The notes under the pieces are model-generated. The model ran no database searches and was not told the DNA's origin. It worked only from the letters and a program-made list of their open reading frames with translations. Shown one piece after another: positions 38,301 through 45,102 of a stretch of 60,036 nt of DNA (position 1 is its first letter; every line of letters starts with the position of its first letter). The stretch lies in assembly GCF_016741875.1 (NCBI RefSeq), contig NZ_JAERRF010000039.1:1-60036 (forward strand). The letters run 5' to 3'. The stretch is from Streptomyces coffeae (GTDB lineage Bacteria > Actinomycetota > Actinomycetes > Streptomycetales > Streptomycetaceae). The translations under genes and the position numbers were made by a program.

Positions 38301-39555
38301 GCTGCGCACCGCGCTGCCCGACCACATGGTGCCCTCCCATCTGCAATGGGTGACGCACCTGCCGAAGACCCCCAGCGGAAAGCGGGATGACGCCGCCCTG
38401 CGCCGGGTCCCCCTCACCCCCACCGCCGAAGCCACCGGGGCAGGACCGCGCGACGCCTACGAACGCGCGTTGTCCGAGATGCTGGCGGACCTGCTGCGGC
38501 TGCCCGCCGTCGGCGTTTCCGACAGCCTCTTCGACCTGGGCGGCACCTCGCTCACCGCGATGCGGCTGGTGGTCCGGATCGAGCAGCGCTACGGGGTGAA
38601 CGTCCCGCTGTCGGAGTTCATCGCGGCCCCCACCGTGGCCGGACTCGCGGCGCTGCTGCGTGCGGGCGGCGCGGTTCCCGCGTTCGACCCCCTGGTGCCG
38701 ATCCGCCCGGAGGGCACCCGCCCGCCGCTGTTCATGGTGCATCCCATGGGCGGCAACGTGCTGTGCTACGTACGCTTCGCCCGGCACCTTCCGGACGATC
38801 AGCCGCTGTACGCGCTCCAGGCGGCCGGGGCGGACCCCGGCACCAGGCCGCTGCGTACCGTGGAGGAGCTCGCGGACAGTTATCTCGCCGCGCTGCGGAA
38901 GGTGCAGCCGCACGGCCCCTACGTCCTCGGCGGGTGGTCCTTCGGTGGCTTTGTCGCCTTCGAGATCGCCCGCCGTCTGCGGGCGTCGGGCGAGGACGTG
39001 GCCCGGCTGGTGCTCCTGGACACCACCGCGCTGAGCCAGGGACAGCGCCACCGTCATGACGACGACGCGCTGCTGGGATGGTTCTTCTGGGAACTGCTCT
39101 GGCTGGAGCGCGGCGGCGACTCCCCGATGGAGGACATACCGGGCGAACTGATCTCGCTGGACGAGAAGTTCGACTTCATCGCCCGTCTCGCGACCGATGC
39201 CGGCGTGCTGCCGGCCGGCAGTTCGGGGGCCGTCATACGCCGGCTCTTCCGCGTCTATCAGGCCAACTGGAAGGCGGCGCTGGACTATCGGCCCGAGGCC
39301 GGGGACCAAGGGCTCACCCTGATCCGCGCCGCGGAACCGCTGCCGGACGTCCTCGCCGCGATGCACGGCGCGGCCGGAAGCCGCCACGAGGAGCCGACGA
39401 ACGGCTGGGGCGACATGACCGACGGCCCGGTCGGGGTCATCGGCGTGCCCGGTGACCACCTCACGATCATGGAAGAACCGTACGTGGAGCACGTGGCCAG
39501 GACGGTCGCGGAGCTGATCAGGTCCCGCCGGTCCGGGGCCCACGAGGAGAGCTGA
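32305..39555 (+). CDS. Two-module NRPS (C-A-T-C-A-T-TE), first A domain predicted for serine
   Basis: About 2416 aa from ATG 32305 (32308 and 32317 are alternatives; the frame is open back to 32221). C1 about 20-450 with HHIVADG; A1 about 475-960; T1 near 1020 (GGDS); C2 about 1070-1480 with HHALLDG; A2 about 1530-2010; T2 near 2080 (GGTS); TE about 2130-2416 with GWSFGG. Reading the specificity pocket of A1 by eye gives D-V-W-H-F-S-L-V-D-K, the EntF serine code. A2 gives D-V-Q-F-I-S-Q-V-A-K, near proline-type codes but with Gln where those have His; substrate unassigned. An N-terminal C domain implies an acyl or upstream donor. Two TTA codons (34477, 34498) suggest bldA control. Confidence 0.94.
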   Translation: MMLIMTRTAAVGAAFRVTQGNEHRRSPLTAYQRDIWAASSQAPESPQFNCVLHERLRGGVDHGALAECVENALYRHDTFRLRFGEHAGAPFQWVAGEVIRVSTVDLTQEPEPDVACADWMRRSMATALPLADGGALVEATLLLESPDVTHLHIKAHHIVADGWTVNELSHEILEDYARATGAGQEPTGRRAPSSYLAFVEEEAAYRAGAEGDRAFHREALAGVAPALFTRTAGGSGRGRHSFIVEGRLADRVRAAGLSPFAYIAAMFGTWLTRLHRSEEVVLGVPFLNRPEDHHKDVLGQFANTLPLRVAAPGGRTVRELVAETQDATYALRRHERLALGDVQRELPLPAEGPRQLFDVTVSYLHWSRPAPIPGVERQTAMMAPSHEQDALGVMVCAFDDTADIRIDLDYALDVFDEDLPIASVAGHLGTLLAHAVDELDRPASAVAMLTPVEHRDLTAVRSHGPQVPYADEATLHGLFEEQAARRPRQTAAIGATGETLTYAELDERANRVARALRDEGVGPDDRVAVMMERGPRQLVALLGTLKSGGAYVPVDRDYPSERVWFLLEDSRAKVVIVDGDAPATGVPEGAAVRHVEDLLHGSGAPLPPLAGSRDLAYVIYTSGSTGRPKGVMVEHHSVVNRLAWMQRSYPLGDGDVLLYKTPVSFDVSVWELFWWAVEGASVALLPPGGQHDPREILRTIAEQRVSVVHFVPSMLGPFLDLLQALPEAREGLRSLRYVFCSGEALPPERVEQFNRVFGISGAPCPVRLVNLYGPTEATVDVSYYDCPGDPARSVARVPIGRPIDNTRLYVLGPGDLPQPVGVAGELCIGGAGVARGYLDRPELTAEKFVADPFVPDGRLYRTGDLARWLADGTLEYLGRIDGQVKIRGNRVEPGEVAGALRAVPGVRDAIVVDHTDAARGIHLAGYYVADAAIDPVRLRELLARTLPAFMVPARFLRIDAIPLTPNGKADRRALPPLSDTADTATGPQPRNPTEAALAEIWARVLDRETVGVHDDYFTLGGDSILMLKVRAEAEAQGLRFSLTDLMHHPTVAGLATCVQSRPAPLGEGAPAPFALVSGVDRARLEGAEDAWPLTRLQLGLLYHSRRHETSATYKDVFQYTLELPWDEDAFRRSFDRLVARHPVLRSAFDLAGFSEPLQIVGAPEPGGLDIVDLRSLDSAAADAEVRAHIDERRRHAYAFDRAPLYLFRAHLRPEAVDLVLSFHHALLDGGSVANLLQELLQDYAHGLGLGIGPVDGTAPPSAACHVQAELAALGSAEARRYWKEKLAGCEPPQTETFRAHLPGTGREPSAHRADLPDALVAQVRRFAAQHDLPLKSVLFAAHCLTLATFAGAGTREVTTGLITHGRPELACAERTAGLFLNTVPLRLDVAQAAWLDVAREALRQEQDSHPHRRYPLSAIQEDHGGPVLDTAFNYVHFHQLSDVLRLPDVRLRDFRTWEETSFRLLVNAVTEPDGAGVWLRIDCDGDGFCADQARVFADGYRKILRRMVEDPHGEPEVAFLADRPVLARATSQPTVVERVTRQAARIPDGTALVMGEERWSYARLARTADRVARRLCALGAPPQARIGIAMDRSPQTIAVILGVLRAGCAVVPLDTGYPAQRLATMLEQALPFRVIAHAPYAHLVGDPSLLLSAASVTESAPGPVVEPPAEIPAESTAYVLFTSGSTGRPKGVTMPHRSLAGLVAWQIHATSGAVGGATLQYAPLSFDVSFQEIFSTLCSGGTLHLVGDAERRDMPELLRLIDRAGIERVFLPYVALQQLAETAQALGIVPRALRVLISSGEQLRVTQEIRRLCAALPDVVLENQYGPTETHVATAFTMTGDPAAFPPLPPIGRPVDGAEAYVLDDRLRPVPAGARGTIHLGGSCLADGYEGRPDLTKERFIPHPFAGEERMLYDTGDLGLVLPDGTIAYAGRADTQVKVRGFRVELAEVELALTDLAGLFPGLRDAAVVARRHENGDCLLTAFLMGEGTSSDLTGIRELLRTALPDHMVPSHLQWVTHLPKTPSGKRDDAALRRVPLTPTAEATGAGPRDAYERALSEMLADLLRLPAVGVSDSLFDLGGTSLTAMRLVVRIEQRYGVNVPLSEFIAAPTVAGLAALLRAGGAVPAFDPLVPIRPEGTRPPLFMVHPMGGNVLCYVRFARHLPDDQPLYALQAAGADPGTRPLRTVEELADSYLAALRKVQPHGPYVLGGWSFGGFVAFEIARRLRASGEDVARLVLLDTTALSQGQRHRHDDDALLGWFFWELLWLERGGDSPMEDIPGELISLDEKFDFIARLATDAGVLPAGSSGAVIRRLFRVYQANWKAALDYRPEAGDQGLTLIRAAEPLPDVLAAMHGAAGSRHEEPTNGWGDMTDGPVGVIGVPGDHLTIMEEPYVEHVARTVAELIRSRRSGAHEES

Positions 39556-39559
39556 CGAG

Positions 39560-42094
39560 ATGTCAAGGGAGCGGTCTGTGAAGGCCATTGTCATCGGAGC
39601 CGGTATCGGCGGCCTGACCTGCGCCATCGCGCTCCGGCGGGTGGGGATCGAGGTGGCGGTGTACGAGCGGGCCACCGAGCTGCGTGCCGCCGGTTCCGGC
39701 CTGTCGGTCATGAGCAACGCCGTCACCGCGCTCGCCACGCTGGGTATCGACCTCGGCCTGGACAAGCGCGGCCAAGTCGTGGAGTCCTTCACGATCCTGG
39801 ACCACCGCGGCCGGAACATCAGGGACCTGCCCTTCAAGGAGGTCTGCGAGCAGGTCGGCGCGCCCAGTGTCTGCCTGAGCCGCTCCGACCTCCAGGAGGC
39901 CCTGCTGGACGCGGCCGGAGACTGCTCCCTCCACCTGGGCGCCGCCGCGACCGGCTTCGAGACGGACGACACGGGCGTCATCGTCCGGTTCGAGGACGGG
40001 AGTTCGGCGCACGGCGACATCCTCATCGGCGCCGACGGATTCCACTCGGCCGTCCGCGGCCGGCTCGTCGGGCCGGAGGCGTCCGAGGACAGCGGCTATG
40101 TCTGCTGGCTCGGCATCGTCCCGTTCCGCCACCCCGGCCTCGCCCCGGGCAGCGTGCGCCACTACTGGGGCAGCGGACAGCGCTTCGGCCTCATCGACAT
40201 CGGCCACGGCCGCTTCTACTGGTGGGGCACCAAGAACATGCCCGCCGCCCGCTCACACGCCTGGGACGGCACCAAGGACGAGATCGCCCAGGTCTACGCG
40301 GACTGGGCCGACGAGGTGAGGGCGGTGATCGACGCCACCCCGCCCGAGGACATCCTCGCCGTGCCCTCCCGCGACCGCACCTTCCTGGAACGGTGGGGAG
40401 ACGGCCCCGTCACCCTGCTCGGCGACGCCGCACACCCCATGCTGACCACCCTCGGCCAGGGTTCGGCCATGGCGATCGAAGACGCCGTTGTCCTGGCGCA
40501 CACCCTGGCCGAGCCCGGGGCGCGCGACGACCTGCCGCTCGCCCTGCGGACGTACGAGGACCGCCGCCGCGACCGGACCCGGGCCATGGTCGCCGCGTCC
40601 CGGTCGATGAGCGACCTCGAACAGGCCGACACCCCCGCACAGCGGCAGGTCCGCGACGACTACTTCCGGCTGACGCCCCGGCAGGAGCTCGCCCGCCGGA
40701 ACGCGGAAGCCCTCACCTTCCCCGGCATCCCGGACCCCGAACCACGCGTCCGGCGCAACCTCAGCCCCCTGGAGCGCTGGTACTGGATCGCGGACCGGAC
40801 CTCACCGCTCAACGGCGTCATCCGGACCCGGGTCCACGGTCACCTGGAACTGCCGCTGCTGCGCCGCGCCCTGGACATCCTCCAGTCCCGCCACCCTCTG
40901 CTGCGCACCGCAATCAGCGACAAGGAGGGCGAAACCCCCGCCTTCCGCCCGGTCGGCGGGCGGCCGATCCCGCTGCGCCACCTCCAGGTGCCGGCCGCGG
41001 ACCCCGGAGCCGATACCCGATGGGAACGCGAGGTCGACGAGCACGAGCTCGCCGAGGGCGTCGACTGGCACACCGGGCCGCTGCTGCGGGCCCTCGTGAT
41101 CACGCATGAGGGTGCCGAGCGCGCGGAGGACGTCCACGACCTGCTGCTCACGGCAACGCACTGCATAGCCGACGGCATGACGGGCCTGTCCCTGCTCAGG
41201 GAGTGGATCGAGATCGCCGCGCAGCTCAGCACCGGAGAAGAGCCGTCAGCTATGTCCCGCCGGGCGCTGCCTGCCGCGGAAGACCTGCTTCCGCGCCACC
41301 ACCGGGGCGAGGCGGGTGCCGCCGGTCTCACGGCGCTGATGGAGCGTGACGAGGAGGAGGCCCATCGGCTGCGGCCACGGCGGGTCGCCCCCAGTCGTTC
41401 CGTCCCCTTCGACCGGCGGCGCACCCGGATGGTGCACAGGTTCCTCGCCGCCGGGGAACTGGAGCTTCTCGTGGACGCCTGCAAGCGGCAGGAGGTCACG
41501 GTGCACGGAGCCCTTGCCGCCGCCATGGTGACCGCCGTCGCCCAGGAGGCGGGGACGCCGGAACCGGCCCACTTCTCGATCGGTTCCCCGCTCGACTTCC
41601 GTGCCGAACTGGACCCGGCCGTCTCCTACGACGAGGCCGGCACCTACGCGGCCACCCTTCCCTCCCGCGTCCTGTACCGGCCCGGCATGCCGCTGTGGCC
41701 CATGGCCCGCGCCATCAGCCGGGACCTCGCGGACCGCCGGAAGCGTGAGGAACACCTGTCCCTGGTCAACCTGCTGGACCGGGCGGGACCCAGGACACTG
41801 GCCGACAGTGAAGCGTTTATGCGCTCCATGGACGAACAGGGCCCGCTCAACCTGTGCCTCTCCAACCTCGGCCGCTCCGGCTTCCCCGACCGGGTGGGCC
41901 CTTGGCGCGTCTCCGACACCCAGCTCGTCGCGGGCATCTCGGTGACCGGCGCGATCGTGGCAACGGCTCTCACCGCCCATGGCCAGCTCGCCTGGAATTT
42001 CAGCTACATCGAGGGAATCGTCCCGGCACCGCGCGCCCACCACATCGCCGACGCGTCCCTGCGCACCCTGCTGTCCGCGGTGTCGGCGGGCTGA
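39560..42094 (+). CDS. Fusion: FAD-dependent monooxygenase and condensation-type acyltransferase
   Basis: An 844-aa protein starting 4 bp after the NRPS stop, with GAGGAG 10 nt before the ATG. Residues about 1-385 are a group A flavin monooxygenase: VIGAGIGGL near residue 8 and GDAAHP near 288 for FAD. Residues about 398-840 are a C-domain/PapA-like acyltransferase: NLSPLERWYW start, THCIADGM (HxxxD with catalytic His near 533) and NLCLSNLGRSG. The two halves normally occur as separate proteins. It could hydroxylate the NRPS product or a carrier-bound precursor and then acylate it, or the C domain could dock on a carrier. Order and substrate are inference. Confidence 0.9.
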   Translation: MSRERSVKAIVIGAGIGGLTCAIALRRVGIEVAVYERATELRAAGSGLSVMSNAVTALATLGIDLGLDKRGQVVESFTILDHRGRNIRDLPFKEVCEQVGAPSVCLSRSDLQEALLDAAGDCSLHLGAAATGFETDDTGVIVRFEDGSSAHGDILIGADGFHSAVRGRLVGPEASEDSGYVCWLGIVPFRHPGLAPGSVRHYWGSGQRFGLIDIGHGRFYWWGTKNMPAARSHAWDGTKDEIAQVYADWADEVRAVIDATPPEDILAVPSRDRTFLERWGDGPVTLLGDAAHPMLTTLGQGSAMAIEDAVVLAHTLAEPGARDDLPLALRTYEDRRRDRTRAMVAASRSMSDLEQADTPAQRQVRDDYFRLTPRQELARRNAEALTFPGIPDPEPRVRRNLSPLERWYWIADRTSPLNGVIRTRVHGHLELPLLRRALDILQSRHPLLRTAISDKEGETPAFRPVGGRPIPLRHLQVPAADPGADTRWEREVDEHELAEGVDWHTGPLLRALVITHEGAERAEDVHDLLLTATHCIADGMTGLSLLREWIEIAAQLSTGEEPSAMSRRALPAAEDLLPRHHRGEAGAAGLTALMERDEEEAHRLRPRRVAPSRSVPFDRRRTRMVHRFLAAGELELLVDACKRQEVTVHGALAAAMVTAVAQEAGTPEPAHFSIGSPLDFRAELDPAVSYDEAGTYAATLPSRVLYRPGMPLWPMARAISRDLADRRKREEHLSLVNLLDRAGPRTLADSEAFMRSMDEQGPLNLCLSNLGRSGFPDRVGPWRVSDTQLVAGISVTGAIVATALTAHGQLAWNFSYIEGIVPAPRAHHIADASLRTLLSAVSAG

Positions 42095-42163
42095 GTACGG
42101 CATATCCCATGCCTTCGGCTGACCGCTCGTCAGCCGTGTATCCCACCACAGAAGGAGAGCACA

Positions 42164-43060
42164 TTGTTAACCCGCCAGCCCAAGCCCCTGTCTCCGGCCG
42201 GACGCGCCGTCGTCATCACCGGCGCCTCCTCCGGGCTCGGCAAGGAGTGCGCGCTCCGGCTGGAACAGCGCGGCTTCCGCGTCTTCGCCGGAGTACGCAA
42301 GGCCGAGGACGGCGAGCGGCTGCGCGCCGAGGCGTCCTCCACGCGGCTGCGGCCGGTACTCATGGACGTGACCGACCAAGGGTCCCTGCGGGCGGCTGCC
42401 GCCGAGGTTGCCGCGGTTGCCGAGTCCGTGGGTGAGCAGGGCGTGTGGGCGCTGGTGAACAACGCCGGTACATGCGTCTCGGCCCCCCTGGAGTGCGTGC
42501 CGCCCGAACGGCTGCGGCAGCAACTGGACACCAATGTCGTCGGTGCGCTCGCCGTCACTCAGGTCTTCCTGCCGCAGCTGCGCCGGAGCCGCGGGCGCAT
42601 CGTCAACGTCTCCTCGGGGCTGGGCAGCTTGGTGATGCCCTACCTCGGCGCATATGCGGCGGGACAGTTCGCGAAGGAGGGAATGAGCGACGCGCTCCGC
42701 CGCGAGCTGCGGCCCTTCGGCGTCACGGTCTCCGTCGTGCAGCCGGGCGCGATCGCGACCCCGATCTGGGACAAGGTGCGGGAGGCCGGCGAGGAGATCC
42801 TGAACAAGGCCCCCCAAGACATCGCCGACCTCTACCGAGCCTCCTTCCAGCAGTTCCTGCGCATGAACGAGCAACGGGCGCAGTCGAGTACCACGCGACC
42901 GGAGGACTTCGCCCGCACCGTCTTCCGGGCGCTGACCGCCCCCCGGCCCCGGACCCGCTACTGCGTCGGCACCGATGCGCGGGCGGCAGCCACGCTGTCG
43001 CGGCTGCTGCCGGACGCCGCCTTGGACCGCGGCCTCAGCTCGGTCACCAAGGACCGATAG
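42164..43060 (+). CDS. SDR-family protein with catalytic Lys replaced by Gln; TTA second codon
   Basis: A 298-aa retinol-dehydrogenase-like SDR. The TTG start at 42164 is fixed by GAAGGAG 6 nt upstream. Cofactor motif TGASSGLG, NNAG and Ser (NVSS) are present. The active-site segment reads GAYAAGQFAKEG, so YxxSK has become YxxGQ: Tyr is kept and Lys lost. It may have little reductase activity, use another residue, or act as a non-redox SDR. The second codon is TTA, so translation should need bldA tRNA. Likely a tailoring gene of the NRPS operon. Confidence 0.9.
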   Translation: MLTRQPKPLSPAGRAVVITGASSGLGKECALRLEQRGFRVFAGVRKAEDGERLRAEASSTRLRPVLMDVTDQGSLRAAAAEVAAVAESVGEQGVWALVNNAGTCVSAPLECVPPERLRQQLDTNVVGALAVTQVFLPQLRRSRGRIVNVSSGLGSLVMPYLGAYAAGQFAKEGMSDALRRELRPFGVTVSVVQPGAIATPIWDKVREAGEEILNKAPQDIADLYRASFQQFLRMNEQRAQSSTTRPEDFARTVFRALTAPRPRTRYCVGTDARAAATLSRLLPDAALDRGLSSVTKDR

Positions 43061-43142
43061 GGGCCCGGCCATGGCCATGGCCAGGGCGTCGGTGACCAGT
43101 TTGGTTTGCCCTGGGGTGGCCGATCGGATCGGGTGCCGGCCT

Positions 43143-43194
43143 TGCACCGGCGGTCCTGGCGGGTCAGCGACGCCCAGGCCGGTCCGCCGGTGCA
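43143..43194. terminator. Bidirectional hairpin between convergent genes
   Basis: An 11-bp perfect outer stem (43143-43153 with 43184-43194) encloses a second partial stem. It lies between the SDR stop and the convergent zinc-ribbon gene stop, where a two-way terminator is expected. Confidence 0.65.
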
Positions 43195-43231
43195 TGGCGT
43201 CATCGCCGACGGCGGCTACCGTCGTGCGGGG

Positions 43232-43447
43232 TCAGTCGGGCAGGGGCACGCGGATGACGGGGTCGAAGGGGTGCTTGTTGAAGCCGGTGCGCAGGTTCCG
43301 GCAGTCCGGCGCCGTGCACATGAAGAACTCCTCGACGGATTTCCGGCCCGTGCGGTTCTTGAGCCAGACCTTCTCCTCGGCCGAAAGGCGACGGTGCTGT
43401 TCGTCAGATGCGCAGGTGTAGCAGTACATCTTTTGCTCCGCTGACAC
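43232..43447 (-). CDS. Small zinc-ribbon-like protein
   Basis: A 71-aa protein from GTG 43447, with a strong AAGGAGG site. Four Cys in CxxC (residues 9-12) and CxxxxC (44-49) arrangement suggest zinc binding. The middle is helical and charged (LSAEEKVWLKNRTGRKS). No enzymatic motif. It lies 49 bp downstream of the methyltransferase gene in the same direction and may be co-transcribed. Function unknown. Confidence 0.75.
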   Translation of the reverse strand: MSAEQKMYCYTCASDEQHRRLSAEEKVWLKNRTGRKSVEEFFMCTAPDCRNLRTGFNKHPFDPVIRVPLPD

Positions 43448-43496
43448 GGAACCTCCTTGGGTGGACAGACAGTCAGTCCTGGATCTGAGGAGCCCT

Positions 43497-44561
43497 TCAG
43501 GCCAGTGTGGGGAGGGTGTTGTCCGGCTGGTCGAGCCATATACGTTGACCGGCTGGAGTGACCGTAAGGCCGAACCGCGTACGGGCCGGCCGCCCGGCAG
43601 CCGTCCACCAGGCGTGTGCCGTCATCAGTTCGTCCCAGAGCCGCCGTGGCCCGTGCTGTTCCACCTCGAAGTCGGCGGCTTCCGGCTCGTAGTCGACGGA
43701 CGCACACGAGCCACTTGCCGCGTCGGCCAGCCAGAGGGTCCATGCGCCGTCCGGGCCGTGGCCCACGACCTGCTGGCAACCCGGCACAAGATCCCCGGCC
43801 GCGAACCACGCGTCGTCGTCGCCCAAGAAGTGCGGATCCAGCGTCGTACGGCTTCCGGCGGCCTCACCCCCGGAGCGGGCAACGGCCATGGCATCCCGGG
43901 ACGGGGCCTGTGCGCGCATCCACATGAAGGCCGTGTCGCCGGGGACCGGGCCGCTCGCGGTGTGTCCGTCGGGGGCGGTCTGTTCGATCCAGGTGCGGGG
44001 CACGTCGTGGACGGAGCAGGTGGCGATGAGCCGGTCGTACGGCGCGCCGTCCGGCCAGCCTCGGGCGCCGTCGCCGATGACGACCGCAGGTGCGTAGCCG
44101 GCCGTTTTGAGGTTGGCGCGTGCTTGATCGGCGAGATCGGGGTCGACGTCGATCGTGGTGACCAGGTGGTCACCGAGTCGGTGGGCGAGGAGAGCAGCGT
44201 TGTAGCCGGTGCCCGTGCCGATCTCGAGGACTCGCTGCCCTTCGCGGATGTCAAGGGCCTGGAGCATGGCCAGGACGATGCGAGGCATGCTCGCCGAGCT
44301 CGACGGCGTACGGGCCACGGCAGTGTCCGGTGGGTCCTCCACCTGGGTCACCAGCGGGATGTCGCTGTACACCAGCTGTCGCCACCGGTCGGGGTCGTCG
44401 GCCCGGTCCAGGGGCTGGTATCCGTCGTCTCCGCGGATCCAGATGCGGTCCGGGATCAACCGGGCCCGGTCGACGTGGGTGCAGGGGGTGTGCCATCCGG
44501 CGGGGAGGTGCCCGCTCCCGGCGAGCTGCTCGGCGAGAGCGGATGGGCTCGGACGGGTCAT
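43497..44561 (-). CDS. PCMT-like SAM-dependent methyltransferase
   Basis: A 354-aa protein with a Rossmann SAM fold of the protein-isoaspartate methyltransferase group: VLEIGTGTGYNAALLAHRLG near residues 150-170, TIDVDPDLADQA, and VVIGDGARGWPDGAPYDRLIATC. N- and C-terminal extensions (to about 110, and after about 230) exceed plain PCMT (about 210 aa) and resemble long methyltransferases found with peptide maturation systems in Streptomyces. No ATP-grasp maturase is nearby. Its ATG overlaps the stop of a 35-aa ORF by 4 nt. A peptide or protein carboxyl may be the target; this is inference. Confidence 0.88.
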   Translation of the reverse strand: MTRPSPSALAEQLAGSGHLPAGWHTPCTHVDRARLIPDRIWIRGDDGYQPLDRADDPDRWRQLVYSDIPLVTQVEDPPDTAVARTPSSSASMPRIVLAMLQALDIREGQRVLEIGTGTGYNAALLAHRLGDHLVTTIDVDPDLADQARANLKTAGYAPAVVIGDGARGWPDGAPYDRLIATCSVHDVPRTWIEQTAPDGHTASGPVPGDTAFMWMRAQAPSRDAMAVARSGGEAAGSRTTLDPHFLGDDDAWFAAGDLVPGCQQVVGHGPDGAWTLWLADAASGSCASVDYEPEAADFEVEQHGPRRLWDELMTAHAWWTAAGRPARTRFGLTVTPAGQRIWLDQPDNTLPTLA

Positions 44562-44665
44562 CCTCTCGGCGCCTCCGGCCGCTTCGGATCCGGCGGCGGG
44601 ATGGGCTTGTCAGGCTTGTGCCCATCGCTCTCCGCCGGGTCCTGCTTGCCGCTGTGTTTGCCCAC
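44558..44665 (-). CDS. 35-aa peptide ORF coupled to the methyltransferase
   Basis: GTG 44665 has AAGGAG with a 5-nt gap, and its TGA overlaps the methyltransferase ATG. The peptide is very hydrophilic, begins GKHSGKQDP and ends in a Pro-rich tail (PIPPPDPKRPEAPRG). It has one Ser-Asp and one Asp-Gly (SDG), a motif prone to isoaspartate. It could be a substrate peptide for the methyltransferase or only a coupling leader. Confidence 0.55.
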   Translation of the reverse strand: MGKHSGKQDPAESDGHKPDKPIPPPDPKRPEAPRG

Positions 44666-44803
44666 GCGCTCTCCTTGTCCGAGGTGAGGGTCAATGGTGG
44701 CCTGAAGGTGAGACGCTCGGTAGGGCGCATTGGCGCATTCCGTCAGCCTGACGCTCACTCGTCCCACGTCGACGACGCACCTCCGCTCAGCGGGAGCCCG
44801 ACC

Positions 44804-44956
44804 TCATCTGGCCATGCCGGCTCCGTAGGCGGCGTAGGGGGAGGCGGGGTGGGCGGGGTCGCCGAAGTGCTTCGCCACGGTCTTCTCCGCGTGCGCGGTG
44901 CGTACCGCCCATGGCCCCGACTTCGCCACCTGAGCCGTGGACCACGACACGTTCAC
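44804..44956 (-). CDS. Possible 50-aa small protein
   Basis: From GTG 44956 to TGA 44804, with protein-like composition and GC3-rich codons (WSTAQVAKSGPWAV, KTVAKHFGDPAHPASPYAAY). The frame stays open upstream through the hairpin, so it could also be the relic of a longer gene's C-terminus. The ribosome-binding site is weak. No family recognised. Confidence 0.3.
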   Translation of the reverse strand: MNVSWSTAQVAKSGPWAVRTAHAEKTVAKHFGDPAHPASPYAAYGAGMAR

Positions 44957-44975
44957 CGCCCACCTGTAAACAGGG

Positions 44976-45011
44976 CAACGCGCCGCACGCGGTGTCGCGT
45001 GCGGCGCGTTG
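44976..45011. terminator. Perfect 15-bp stem, 6-nt loop hairpin
   Basis: Arms 44976-44990 and 44997-45011 are perfectly complementary around GGTGTC. It sits about 90 bp downstream of the D-Ala-D-Ala carboxypeptidase stop (leftward) and is the strongest hairpin in the window, so it is most likely that gene's terminator. Confidence 0.8.
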
Positions 45012-45102
45012 TTGAGGGCGGACGGGTCCTGCGGATAACTCGCCGGGGGATGACGTCGACGACGCAGGCGTCGTCACCGACGCCGCCCTCCGATTCCAGG
45101 GC

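Noticed and set aside
37681..40026. Minus-strand 781-aa open frame across the NRPS/monooxygenase junction
   Set aside because: No motif, and it spans two well-defined genes on the other strand.
43061..43142. Possible IS3-type integrase scrap on the minus strand (KLVTDALAMA)
   Set aside because: Only about ten residues resemble the integrase core and no DDE residue is visible; too little to support a call.
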